NCBI GenBank assembly: GCA_028023455.1
Contig: JAQFVV010012490.1
Coordinates: 2,792,001 to 2,856,000, forward strand
Length of the DNA: 64,000 nucleotides
Direction: 5' to 3'
Origin: Epiperipatus broadwayi
Taxonomy: Eukaryota; Onychophora; Udeonychophora; Euonychophora; Peripatidae
In this document: positions 39,447-51,720 of the stretch, piece by piece
Layout: each line of letters starts with the position of its first letter
Position numbering within the stretch: position 1 is the first letter of the stretch
Made by a program: the position numbers and the translations under genes
The notes under the pieces: generated by a model
Databases searched by the model: none
What the model was told of the DNA's origin: nothing
Seen by the model: the letters and a program-made list of their open reading frames with translations, nothing else

Positions 39447-40784
39447 TTGGTATTGATAAACCTACAAAAGTTGTCCATAATGAATCAAAGAGGGAATTTG
39501 AGCCTCAACTCAGCTGGAAATCTATAATAAGTTATGAAAATAATTCATTTGAATGCCCTTTTTATAGCTGGTAACTGAACATAGAAAATCAACTTACATA
39601 CAAAGGAAGGAGTGTAAATACCATAATGTATGGACACTCTGCTCAAACTTACATTTATATAACAAAGAGCAATGATATCCCTACACATATATTCATTCAT
39701 GCAAAGGAATAACAAAGCATTAAGTGCTCTGTGGGTTTTTTAACCATCATCAGAACAATAAGCACAATTTCAGACTGTTCTATGGATTAACCACCAGTGC
39801 AGAAATGAATATAAAGAATATAATAAAATGGCAAATGATTATTCTGTGGATTAAACCACCAGCACAGAATAATGCCATACAACATACTTTCCAAATAAAA
39901 GAGAAATAAAATTACTCTCATCAATAAATCTGCTAAATTAGGAGACACATGTAGTCTTACTAATATGATTTAAGACATAAAATGAACTAAAGACTTTAGT
40001 ATAAGAAATTATTGAGATAATGGCTGACTCTGCCTAAAACATGGGCTAAATAATAATATTATAGTAAATATAATATTAAAAATGACATAGAATCCTGGGA
40101 AAACATACAAGACTAAGCCATGTGGTGTTGATGCACATTATAGATTTATTAAATAATCATTAAACCTTTACACAAGGGTTATTTCATAATAATTGACTGT
40201 CTTCAATCCCTATATTATATGTTCAATCCCATGAATTTAAATTGATAAAAAATTATTTTAGGCACAATAGAATAAATATATACTGTGAACTTTACATATG
40301 TATAAGATAATATGAAAATCAAAATAAAATACAGAATTTGTTTAAATAATTACACTAAATTAAAATACATAATATTTTAAATATAGTGACTATTCACCAA
40401 TAAAATCAATATTCCATAATTAATTGATTCATGCATAGGTTCTCTGAATATTTGAGATATTTTTAAAAGATAAAACGTGTGTAATTTCAATTAGAGTATT
40501 CTTCAAAAGTTAATAAACTTTATTACTTATATTTTAGGCCTTACTCCAAAGTTAAAATATTTAATTACTTTTAATTTATTTAGTCAGTGTCAAAGGCTAA
40601 GAATGATTATTTGAGCAAACGATTATGATAGCTATAAAATTAGTTTTTAGTTAAATGTTATTTTCTTTCAGCAATTACATTATAATTTTAATAAGATAAC
40701 TCACATAGTGGGAATGTTGTCTCTAATATTAGTTCAAAGTGGGATTATAGCTAATTCCTTATCGTTCAGAGACTGGCATACAAA
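39447..40784. other. Non-coding stretch
   Basis: No gene. Near 39772-39870 a ~75-bp block is imperfectly duplicated (CTGTTCTATGGATTAACCAC and ATTCTGTGGATTAAACCACC). Confidence 0.45.
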
Positions 40785-40950
40785 AGGTTAATATAATATT
40801 TCACTCCGCACATATATAATACGTGTTAAAATCATGAAAGTAAAATTTTATATCCAAGGTTAATATAGTATTCCACTCTGCACATATATAGTATAATTAT
40901 ATAATTTAAAATCATAAAAGTAAAATATCAGATCCAAGATTAATATAGTC
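40785..40950 (+). repeat. Tandem duplication of a 72-80-bp unit
   Basis: Units starting AGGTTAATATA at 40785 and 40857, and a third partial start AGATTAATATAG at 40937, share CACTC(C/T)GCACATATATA and AAATCAT(G/A)AAAGTAAAAT. The second unit is longer by a TATAATTA insertion. Confidence 0.8.
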
Positions 40951-41784
40951 TATAAGCAATAAAATATTTTCAGATAGACTGATCTTTAAAATTATTATTG
41001 CCATTTTTACATTGATAATTCTTGTACATTTAATTATAGAAATTTTGGAAGATAATCAGCAATTAGATTCTCGCTTAGAAGACTAGAACAGATTTGTTTA
41101 ATTTTTAGCTCCTCATATTATTATTAGCACATAATATTGCAATTTGAATTATATAGAAAAGTTTTAATTTAACTTCTTTCTTTGTCATCAATTTTTAAGG
41201 AAAAGTTCTCATATTCGTTACATGTTTAATAGTAAAAAAAAAAATTCTCTTCTTTAGATACTTGTTGTTTCTATCCCAGTTTTTTTTTTTAAAAAAAAAA
41301 TCTCTGAATGTTCTGTCTTTCTCTCCCTCTAATCATATTTCTCCTCATTTACATATTTCTGTTAAAATGAAAGACAAAAGAGAGAGAAAATACATTTATC
41401 CTATTTTATCAACTAATTCAAGTTAAATTAATTAAATCATTTTAACCAAACTAAAGTTATTCTTTAGGATACTTAAAAAGAAAAAAAATATTAATAATGA
41501 TTATTATTATTATCTATCTTACTAAATTCAATATAATATGCTGTTTTGGTATTTTTTTCAGATTAAACACAGCTTGCCCAACTCAATGATTGGAAAAGAG
41601 CAAAACTAATATATATATATATAAAATATAAGCAAAGCAAAAAAAATGAAACTACATAATCTCATCATTGAGTTAATTTGAAGACAGAAATTTTAAATCA
41701 GTTCCACCAAGCTATATATTTATACCCAAATATTATATATATATAAATTAGTAATCAATGTCTGTATTCCAATTATAATCAAAT
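40951..41784. other. AT-rich non-coding stretch
   Basis: Nothing recognised apart from homopolymer and TA runs. Confidence 0.55.
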
Positions 41785-41995
41785 ATATATAATTCTTCGA
41801 AAAAGAATACAATAATTAATACAGCAAACAATATTTTAAAAAACAAATATCTATTATAATTTAATAGAAATATTTTCAACTAGTTAAGTATCGTTATCGA
41901 CTATATTCAAATTGTGTTACAAAATACTATTATAAATGTATACAAAAACAATTACCTCATACATCAATTTTCTCACAATTCATTAATTTTTATAT
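41785..41995. repeat. Left inverted repeat of the first PLE
   Basis: It begins ATATATAATTCTTC and ends CATTAATTTTTATA. The reverse complement reappears at 43271-43344 plus 43653-43790. Differences are scattered substitutions and single-base indels, which suggests a moderate age. Confidence 0.85.
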
Positions 41996-42037
41996 TAGCA
42001 GCTTCTCTATTTATCAAATGCTGCTTTCCATTTTTTA

Positions 42038-42470
42038 TTAACATAGATTCTTTAATTTTATGTTTATTATTATTTTTTTCATTACATAAAATCTTAACTT
42101 TATTAAAATCAAAATCAAAACCATACACACATGTAACATTTTATGATCAAAAAATACTGAAGGTGATACATCATTTCCAACACTCTCGTCTTGATTTTTG
42201 CACTTGTTTATATAGCAATAATTGCTCCTTTGATATTTTCTCCAATGTACACTGAGATTCACCTATATATGCTTTTCCACAAACACACCACCATTTATAT
42301 ATTGCACAACTTTGATTTAAAATACTACATCTATTTTTTGAATTATTAATAAATCTATTTAAATTAGGAGTAGTATAAAATGTGACTCTATATATATTTT
42401 TATATATTTGCCTTATAAATTTCACTTGTTCATTACAAATAAATGATATTGATATCCAAGTATATTTCAT
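42038..42470 (-). pseudogene. PLE GIY-YIG endonuclease domain, broken
   Basis: The minus-strand frame 42470-42171 contains YRVTFYTTPNLNRFI (linker resembling the PLE ...F..T.NL...L pattern), then CAIYKWWCVCGKAYIGESQ. The latter corresponds to the ...YKI.C.CGK.YIGET core of PLE-type GIY-YIG nucleases, with the CxC that these domains often show. The frame is lost soon after ...TLEKI, and the catalytic C-terminal half cannot be read without frameshifts. It is downstream (minus sense) of the RT fragment, as expected for a PLE. Confidence 0.75.
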
Positions 42471-42730
42471 TTTATCAATATCTATAGCATTTCAAATATT
42501 ACAATTATTATTAAACTTACTAACAATATTATAAATTAATTTATGATTATATCCAATATTTAATAAATCCATAGTAAATACATTTATATTATTTATTTAT
42601 CAGAATTATATTTACATAACTTATTATTCCTGAATAAAAATGATTTTAAACCAGATAATTTATGTACTATTGGCGCATTTGAATCCCAAGGAATATATCC
42701 TGCTTTTTCAATATCTTTTATTAACATACA

Positions 42731-43260
42731 CTAATCTAATTTATTTTTATTATGAGTAACTTTAATGTCCAAATATTGAACTGACATTTTTTCTTCAAAA
42801 TATTTATTCCATTTTAAACCTTCTAAACTATTTAATTCATTAAATAACAAATTTATAACATCTAAACTTCCACAAACAAAAATATCATCAACATACCTGT
42901 AATATATTTTAATATCTTGATAATATATATTATTATTAAAAATTATATCTTCATATCTTGATATTACAAAACTACATATTTGTGAAACTACTGGAAGACC
43001 CATAGGCCAAACATTATCCATTTTATAACAATCTTCATTAAACATAGCATATATATTTTTATCAATAAAATATAATACATCATTTGTAAATTTTACTTTT
43101 TTAACATCAAAGTATCTAATATAATTTGTATAGATTTTAAGCTATCTATTGAACTGTACATCTCATATATATCAAATGTACACATACCATCATTTTCATT
43201 AATATTAATATTATGAATTTTCTTTACAAAATTAAATGATGAACTAATAGTATATTTTCC
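42731..43260 (-). pseudogene. PLE reverse transcriptase fragment, broken
   Basis: In the frame from 43260 the sequence reads NENDGMCTFDIYEMYSSI. This matches the PLE RT motif-A pattern (F.SFDV..LY.SI) and contains the first catalytic Asp. After a frameshift, the frame 43045-42731 reads WPMGLPVVSQICSFVISRYE (expected ..G.PMGSP.S), then YYRYVDDIFVCG (the catalytic YxDD box is intact: YVDD), then KMSVQYLDIKVTH (the QFLD.. pattern that follows). At least two frameshifts break it. The N-terminal part of the RT is missing at the junction with the right inverted repeat. Confidence 0.8.
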
Positions 43261-43270
43261 AAATTTAATA

Positions 43271-43790
43271 TATAAAAATTAATGAATTGTGGGAAAATTG
43301 ATGTATGATGTAATTGTTTTTGTATACATTTATAACTGTTTTTTATAATAACGTGAAAGCTAAACACCTTCAAACAGATACGCTTTAAAAATGCTTAAGT
43401 GACAGCCAATCAGATGGAATAATGGCATCACATGGGACTCTAAATTCTAAAACACAAGCCAGAACTATTAGAAAAAGATGGATCTAATAGTTCTGGCTTG
43501 TGTTTTAGAATTTAGAGTCCCATGTGATGCCATTATTCCATCTGATTGGCTGTCACTTAAGCATTTTTAAAGCGTATCTGTTTGAAGGTGTTTAGCTTTC
43601 ACGTTATTATATTATCTGTTTATGGTTAAAATTTAATATATAACTGTTTTTTGTAACAGAATTTGAATATAATTGATAACAACTACTTAGATAATTGAAA
43701 ATACTTCTATTAAATTATAATAGAATTGTTTTTTAAAATATTGTTTACTGTATTAATTATTGTATTATTTCTTGAAGAATTATATATATA
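43271..43790. repeat. Right inverted repeat of the first PLE, interrupted
   Basis: It consists of 43271-43344 and 43653-43790, with the hairpin element and the second target-duplication copy between. The flanking sequence on both sides lines up with the left repeat at 41785-41995. The 73-residue frame at 43760-43981 crosses its edge and is not considered a gene. Confidence 0.8.
43345..43638. mobile_element. Perfect-arm hairpin element inserted in the right PLE repeat
   Basis: The left arm 43345-43471 and right arm 43484-43611 are, by direct comparison, exactly complementary over 127 bp around a 12-nt loop. A 27-bp single-stranded tail (43612-43638) follows. The unit is bracketed by the 14-bp direct repeat TATAACTGTTTTTT (43331-43344 and 43639-43652), which the intact left PLE repeat carries only once in related form. 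A perfect hairpin and a long target duplication imply a recent insertion of a very short non-coding element. There are no protein frames. Confidence 0.85.
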
Positions 43791-45355
43791 TATTGTGTCC
43801 TTTTATATTGGTACACCCCGTAGTAAGTTACATTAAAAGTAAATTTAGGGGAATAATTTTAAATTTTATAAAAATAAATATATTTGGTTGTAAATCTAGG
43901 AAATATAAGAGTTACCTTAGTCATTTGGAGTTTGAACTAAGGTTATTTAAATTTAATCAGTATAAATTCTTTAAGTTTTAATTAATTATTTTAAAAGCAT
44001 ATAAGAAATAAAAATAATGAAATATAACAATAGTATTTGTTAATAGTTAATTTTTTAATAATATTTAAAATTGTAGTAAGGTTTAAATATAATATTTATA
44101 AATAAAATATGTGCTATAGATATATGTAATCATGTTTGTGTGATCTAATAAAAGAAATGGCTGTTTTCAGTAAAAGTTTAATTTATTTTAAAAATAATAG
44201 CAATAATATTGATTTTTATTAATTTTGGATGAAAGATTTATAAAATCAATTTAGGATTTTGTATGTAAAAGATAAAATTAAAATTGTTTAAATTAGGTTA
44301 AAGTTAATTGTTTTTTATTAAGTTTATTAAAGATATTATTTTTTTGTTAGTAAATATTTCTAAGAATAATATTGGTTTCAAAAAATTATTTCAACTGTTT
44401 GTAACTAATTAAATATTCATTATAAAAAGATTTGAAGATTTGACCAATAAGATATCATGACTTGAAATGTTTTAAAAGATAAGTAGTGTGGGAGGGATTG
44501 ATTGGAAAAATTATGGATGGGAAGGAAGTAATTTAGTTCTTTTCATAAAATTTAGTTTAAATTATTAAAATATTATTATTATTTAGTTTAAAGAGTAAAC
44601 CAATTAATATTTAGCGAATCAAATTATTTTATAAGGTTTTTTTGAAAACAATGAAGCAAATAAACCTTAAAAATCTCTGGTGGTGACAAACTAGTATTCA
44701 GTGCTCTGAAAAAGATCTAATAAAAATCATATCATGTAAAGTACCAGAAACAATGGCAGAAAAAATTGTAAATTATGCAAACATGTTGTAAGATAAAAAC
44801 AGAGTTAGATGCAAAAACAGTGAGTATTATATCAATACATAATAAGTTAATTACCAAGCAAGCTGATGTAATTCTACATTGAGTTGGTAATAAAAATTAG
44901 AATGGACAAGATTGGAATAGATGAATAAATAGAAGAAAAATATTCATGTGAACATGAGTTACATAAACTTAAAGGTAATGAAAAGTAAATTAATAAATAA
45001 TGTTAATGAAAATATTTACCTAAGAAAAAGCTGGATTTAATGCTAGTAAATATAATTTCTGAAGTTGTAAAAATTTATTTTATATTAAAAAAAAGAAGTC
45101 TACAATAAAAATATATATATAAGAAAATTGGAAAAAAGTTTTATTGTAAGTGAAAATAAAAATGTTTAATGAGGAAATAAGTGTTTACATTGGAATTTCT
45201 GCAGTGCATTATAATTTAAGGAAAATTGTAGATCATTGAAGGGGGACACCAACTTCAAACATTTGAAATGTTTGGTCATCATGGAAACCAAATATCCCCA
45301 GGATGAAACTTGGTAAACTTATTGTATGGTTTAATAAAAAAAATCTTTTACAACT
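43791..45355. other. AT-rich non-coding stretch
   Basis: No gene or recognised element. Confidence 0.55.
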
Positions 45356-45480
45356 TTTATTGTTTTAGAATTAAGAGTTCCAGTGCAGTCATTGTTACAT
45401 CTGATTGGCTGTCACATAAGCATTTTTTAAAGCACAATCATCTGCTGAAAGTTTTAGTCTTTCACATTAACTTTTATTGT
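45356..45480 (+). repeat. Single-arm relative of the hairpin element
   Basis: TGTTTTAGAATT-AGAGT, CATCTGATTGGCTGTCAC, TAAGCATTTTT-AAAGC and a TTTAGTCTTTCAC block match the right arm at 43500-43605 in order, with moderate divergence. No inverted partner arm is visible next to it. It is either a monomeric ancestor of the hairpin or a copy that lost one arm. Confidence 0.75.
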
Positions 45481-48440
45481 TCGAATTTAAATAGTCATAA
45501 ATTTTATATTTTGGATAAATATTATAATGATATATGGATATTTAAATGTATAAAAATCAATAACTTGTTTTATTTATGTATTCAATTGTTTTAAATTTTA
45601 TTTTGCTTAGCTTATCAATAGAATATAATAAATGAGGATAAATAATAATATAGATTAATATAAATATAAAAGTAATAACATGTATTAATTTAAAGAGGAT
45701 AAAACATATGTGTGTAAAATATAATGTTAATGTATATACTGTAATATTTAAGTTTTGATCTCATATTTAATCTTATATCATTATAGTATATTTATATTCA
45801 ATCCTGACTTGTGCTATTGTTAAGTTTATTATGAGTATATTATAAAAAAGGCTATAAGTTAAGGATAAAAGCAAGGAAATTTGCATAGTTAAATTAGAAA
45901 TATAGATGGATATTGTCTAAGTTTATGGTAGATATACTAAATTTAGGAATTTCTTGTTTTACTGATGTATCAAAATGTGTTATATTAATATTCATAATAG
46001 TATAGTGAAATTTAAAATTAAGTTATTTCAAGAGATGATAGTTTTAAGAATTTTAAAGTATATTATTTAATGTTTGAATTGCTAAACAGACTTGAATAAT
46101 AAAGCTGTTATTAATGATTGAATGTTATTTTAAAAACCAATAGTTCAGAAATTGTTAATTAAAATTTTATTAGCACAAAGAAAGAGATCGAAAATAGTAA
46201 ATGTCATAAAATATAATAAAAAAGAATCTTAATGTGGAATGATATAAAAGTAATATTATTTTTATTTTAAAGAAAATACATATTTTTAATCTTCTGATAA
46301 ATTTAGGATTCTCAAGAGTTTACAAATTATATTTGTCAAATAGAAGCTCTAAATGATGAGTGTAAATAATAGTCATAAAATGTTAGTGGTTATCAATACA
46401 ATGTTATAGCACAATAAGTGTACAAACTTTTATTGGATAAAAAAAATAAAGTTGAGCTATAACAAGAAAATCTTATATTATTTAAAGAAGGTATTTAATT
46501 TCTGGTTCTTGACAAGTATAATTAAAGGAAGATAAAGATATTCTCATGTGTAAATAATTTTGTTATTTGTTAAATTATTTATTAGTTCAAATATAATTAT
46601 TTAAAAAAATTTGTAAATAATATGTTAATAAATTTAGTGTTTACAAATTTGATTAAGTACATGAGTTGTGCTTCTTTATTCTGAATCATCATCACTACAT
46701 CATCTCCACAGAATTTTAATAGTACAATATAAGTTAAATAAATTATGAAATTTAAATCTTAAATAAGAATCAGTTTAATAATAAGATAATATGTAGTAAT
46801 TATTTAAGAGTAACATATTTTAAAAAATATATTAAGGTATAACAAACTACTAAGATATCTCATAAGTCATCAATGAAATATGTATTCTAAATATAGTAAA
46901 GTGTGTTGATTTTGAAACATCACATTATTAATTATTTTATTGATAAGATTGTGTATTACTATTTTAATTAAAGTAAAATTAGTTATTTATTGTTTAAGTA
47001 TTATAGATCACAAAAATATAAAAATAATAAGATAATTTTATTTATAATTATGATAATTATAAGATTTTTTTAATTATTGCATTACTTATAGATTAAAGTA
47101 AAATCCCTCTTTATATCTAATAGATCTTTTAAAGTGTTAATTAAGAAGTAGTGATAATTCTGAGATCTCATTATTATAATATTATTATTCTTATTATTAA
47201 TTACAATCTTATTAGAATAATAATAATTGGAAACATATATTCAGTAAAATTATTATAATCTCATTAATTAATTAACATTAAGGTTAATAGTTATAGATGC
47301 TTTTGTTATATTTTATTAATTGTTATTATTATTAGTCATAGAAATATCTAGATGCTTAATAAGGAGGAGTATCTTGGTATTCTTATACCATTGAACAGAT
47401 GCTTTGGCATTTGTTTAATGTTAAAAGGTTTGTGATCTTGTCAAATATGATATTTGGTCTCATAATTGCTGGTATAAATAAAAAATAATTTGAAATAAAA
47501 AGAGTATACAATTGTACCTAAAGAAAATAAAAGTATAGCGTAATTTATGGACTTATCCCAAATGATTGAAACCATACATCAATGAGAATTAACTGACAAT
47601 TTTTTTTTACCAATTTGAAATGATCGGAAAAGTGAACATATGTAAACCAAACAAGTGTATGAGCATTAAATAGAGCAAGAAAAAAATCTTAATGTTATAA
47701 AGTCAGTTATATGAAATAATAATAATGAAAAGAGGATGATTTTTATATAGAACACTGTTTATGAAAAAATATCAAAAACTATATTGCATTACAATGATGG
47801 AAAATACTGTGGATAATATTGATAAATATTTGATCAAAGCTGGACTATAAAGGTAGCTAAGTAGTTATTTTAACCACAGTCACTTTTTTGTATATTTTAC
47901 AAAAAATATTAATAATAATGGAAAAACAAAGTAAAGTGATTCTATATAATACAGGAAATATGAAACTATTTATAATACAAAAAAAAAATCTGCAAAAAAT
48001 GCAGAATAATTATTTATTGTAAGAACACTTAGGTTTAGTATATTATTACTGTTTATAATTTTTTATTTTAAAGAAATAAATATTTCATTTTATTGTGGTA
48101 ACAAAAATTTGAATTAATAGTACTTGTCAATTAGAATGATGCTTTTTGTTTTTAGGTAGAATAAATTATTATTAATTCTCATGTTAATAAAGATGATTAG
48201 ATATTAAGGAAACACATTCATGGCCAAAAAGAATTATTCCATGAAAGCTGATTCTAATTTAGAGTTTTATAAGATGCATAAGTTTTAGATACAATGAATC
48301 AAGAGATAAAGATAAAAATAGAATTTAATATTCAAATATTTATATATGAAGTCTTATTAAAACAATATATATAATCAATAAAGCAAGTCATATATTATAT
48401 GGCATTGCTTTTATAAACTTGTATTTACAAATATGAAATA
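45481..48440. other. AT-rich non-coding stretch
   Basis: No gene or element was recognised in this ~3-kb stretch, which is dominated by short A/T words. Confidence 0.55.
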
Positions 48441-48642
48441 TAGGGAGCGTACTAATAGCTCAAACAAGTTTTTATTGATAAGTGAAAATTTCAGATTTTT
48501 TACTCAATAGTTACATATTAAATAAGTGCTGAGTTTTAAATTGATATTTTGGATCTAGAACCAATTGATCTGGGGATAGGAATATTTTTCTCTTTCTGCA
48601 CTTATCAATAAAAGCTTATTTGAGTTATTGGCGCGCTCCCTA
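48441..48642. mobile_element. Small MITE with ~45-bp terminal inverted repeats, TA-flanked
   Basis: TAGGGAGCGTACTAATAGCT, continuing to TTTTTATTGATAAGTG (ends about 48485), is repeated inverted from 48599 to 48642 with few mismatches. Both ends are bounded by TA (ATA on the left, TATA on the right), compatible with a TA target site as used by Tc1/mariner-type elements. The ~110-bp interior is non-coding. Confidence 0.75.
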
Positions 48643-49282
48643 TATTATATATATAAGCAGATAAACTAATGATGATTGGAAAATTATATATAGGTAGATA
48701 TATTGTAAATATAATTAATGATAAAGGCATAAATGCAGACATGAAATGAATAGAATATTACAACTTATCTGTTTTTATGCACATATATTTAGTCTAAGAT
48801 TAATATATTAAAGCTAAAGAGTAGTTTTAATGTTTTTTTGTTTAAGGAAATAGTATAAAAATTTAACATAATTTCTGTATACAATTTATTTCATTAAAGA
48901 GCAATAACTTATATTAATCAATGTATTGAAGCACTCTCTAAAGAATTCTGTACAACATATTTACTTCTGACTTGTAAATTATGATGATGCAAGCCTTAGA
49001 TGAAATCCTTCATTAGCTATGTCAACCTTTTAAACATTATTATATATGGATCTTTCAGGCATAAAAGCATTCTATTTAAGAATTGTATTTATTTCATCCT
49101 TTGTATTGTTTAATAAGGCAATTGTTTTTTATATAAACAGAATTCTATCTTATTTCTATTAATGTTTAGTAGTGTTTAACAAATTGATAAAGCTGATGAA
49201 AGAGATTCTCTTAAAGCCAATCTTGTCAATCTTATATTAACATAGTTTGCAATTCAGAAGTTGGTGATTGTGTGTGTGTATA
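48643..49282. other. AT-rich non-coding stretch
   Basis: Nothing recognised. Confidence 0.5.
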
Positions 49283-50500
49283 TATATATAGTAATGGCCA
49301 AGATTGTATAATCAGTTAACAAGACGGAAAGGCCAGCCAGGGACCCTCAAACAACAGATACAGGATTACCCCCATGCTCCTAATTTAAACCCCTACATAA
49401 GCTTCCTAGCCTCAACCACCTAATTAACATTCTTGATGTCACCCAGCTTTCTTCTTTCCACAGCATGCCTTAACTCAGGGTACAAACAGAAACTCTCTCA
49501 GGGTTCTTCTCACAACTTAGGTTTGGTGAATCTTACCCCTCTCTTTATACAGATTGATATTACATTATAACTTTAACTCTACTCAAACATACATATCAAA
49601 TCAATTTTATTACTAGTCTGATGGATTACATGGGATTTTCATTAGCCTAGGTTCAAGATTCAGACTGCTCAAAACAATATTCAACAAATACTTAAATCTA
49701 GATTATTAGCTTACAGTTCCAAGGTACAGAAACATACACTTAATTAATTGTGATCATAATAGTTTATTATAATATTGAATGGAATGAATAGTTGGCATAC
49801 AAGATGATTTATAAGTGAACAATTTCACTGGCCCTTACATTATTATGGATTGAAGTATTGACAGTTTATATGTTGGTGTGTGCCTAAATTACATGATAAT
49901 TAATTGAATAAGTAACAATGATCAATCTTAATAAACAACTACCAGTCATTATGGCTTTTAAAATACTAATCAATTAAAAAGGGATTGTGATAAGGCCATT
50001 GTGCATAGGTTTGATTCTACATCCATCAAGAGATAAATACACATGGACGAAGGTCAAAACAAAGGTGTGATTTAAATATTGTAGTTCTGATCTCATTATA
50101 ATCTCCATTCATGGTCACACTGTATGTAAATAAGATTTGAGATCTGTTTGACAATCAAGTGGTATGGTTCACCACTAAAAATTGATGTTTCTGGCCATAG
50201 AGGTGCATCTGCTTCTGAAAATGGGCACATTCCTATGGACAGAGCAAAGATGTGCTGAATCTAGGATTTGGGGTTGCAGGAGTTTCTGGCTCCTGTAGGA
50301 CCTAGACCATGCTAATCTATGGATTAGGAGCCTGGGCATGTGGCATCTGGTCTGCCCTTATGTAGTTTAACCATATGACACATGAATGATACAAGATGTA
50401 CATGAGAATAAAGCTATAATATGATATAAAACCATGACAGCAAGACTAGAGAGCAGAAATGCAAACATGGTCTGTGTAACAATAATTATATAAACCTTCT
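49283..50500. other. Less AT-rich block after a TG/TA microsatellite; possible unrecognised element
   Basis: A (TG)n(TA)n tract at about 49271-49291 leads into GTAATGGCCAAGATTG. About 1.2 kb with clearly higher G+C follows (for example GGCCAGCCAGGGACCCTCAA), returning to background near 50500. No reading frame or terminal repeat could be established. A solo LTR or non-autonomous element is possible. Confidence 0.35.
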
Positions 50501-50916
50501 ACCCTGACACTTATATATTATTAATTCATTTCAATATTCTAAAGTTTCCCTGGACAAGTGTAGAGAACTTGAATGAAATTTAAAACCTGCTCACAATAAT
50601 ATAATCAATAATTTTAACTAAACAATCTTTAATATTATTAATTGCTCATAATCTCATTGACAGTTTGGTGGCTTGTGTTAACATTACTAATACTTGACAA
50701 TATTTTATTTATAGACATAGAGTATACAGGTAATGCTATGTACACATTTATATAATATTGTGATATTATCTCCTCATGATAGACACTGGATATAACGATA
50801 TTGGGAGATTATTAATTTTATTTTATTTACAAATACAAACTGAGAATCTGAATTAGATTATCATTATCCTACTGTGTGAGGTAAGGTTTTGACATAAATA
50901 CATTAATATATTGATT

Positions 50917-51066
50917 TTTAGATTAATTATTTATGTTTATATATATATATTCTCTTAAACATATAAATTTGGATATAAACAGATCTTTAAATTAATCATT
51001 TACATTTACATATAGATATTTTCTGAAACATACATTTGAATATAAACTGATCTTTAACTTAATTGT
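50917..51066 (+). repeat. Tandem duplication, unit about 65-68 bp
   Basis: TTAATTATTTATGTTTATAT ... GGATATAAACAGATCTTTAA is followed by TTAATCATTTACATTTACAT ... GAATATAAACTGATCTTTAA. Two diverged units are present. Confidence 0.7.
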
Positions 51067-51499
51067 CACAGACACACACAGTTTCTAAATTGTGCATATT
51101 TAATTGGATCTTAAATACTTGCCATCCTTCAATAACAGTAATGATAAATTCTCAAAATTGTAATAATGAAATTCTAATTGACATATATTGGGGAGTATGG
51201 AAATTTTAAAAAAATCTGTTTTATTTTAATGGTTTTAGAGTTTTAAGTCTGGACGACTTCCAACTCAAATTGTCCCAGAGGAATATTAAAAGTTGGGAGC
51301 ATAAACAATTCTATCTTTAAATTTAGTCCCTCCATCATTAAAAGTCACATAATAAAATAAAATAAACAAATTATCTATTATTGCATCAATATTTGGGCAA
51401 GTAAACTTTGACATATAAAATCTTAATAAGAGTTAATAATTTAAAACTTCATAAAGATAAACACATATAATTAATTAGAGTTACATGACTTTAAAAATG

Positions 51500-51720
51500 G
51501 ATTAAATACATATTACCAGCTAGCTGATGGACATCTTCATGATTCTTTGTTAGCAGACTCATGAACAAGTTCTTGGATGCAAATACCAGTAAGGTTGTAA
51601 TGGATGGCAACTGAAAATTGGTATTGAGATGGAACTTCTTTTTGGATGCCCACTTTACCAGATGACCATGGGGAAGCTGATGCTTAGCTACTCATGCATG
51701 ATTGTAGGTACAGTATGCAT
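51500..51720 (-). other. Possible coding fossil, unassigned
   Basis: On the minus strand roughly 51695-51545 can be read as an open stretch including KVGIQKEVPSQYQFSVAIHY and ICIQELVHESANKES. The peptide has protein-like composition unlike its surroundings but no motif that I recognise. There is no evidence of splice sites or continuation. It may be an element remnant or chance. Confidence 0.2.

Larger units (their letters stand above)
41785..43790 (-). mobile_element. Penelope-like element remnant flanked by ~210-bp inverted repeats
   Basis: A decayed PLE body (RT then GIY-YIG, both minus strand) occupies about 41996-43270. It is flanked by inverted repeats: left 41785-41995, right 43271-43344 continued at 43653-43790. 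The right arm is split by a hairpin insertion. With that insertion and one target-duplication copy removed, the right arm is 212 bp against 211 bp on the left, and the two align throughout. The body has lost its N-terminal part. PLEs are known to carry terminal repeats in direct or inverted orientation; which situation applies here is inferred. Confidence 0.8.

Noticed and set aside
39335-39574. 79-residue frame rich in Ile and Thr
   Set aside because: It translates an ATA/ACA microsatellite and has no independent evidence of coding.
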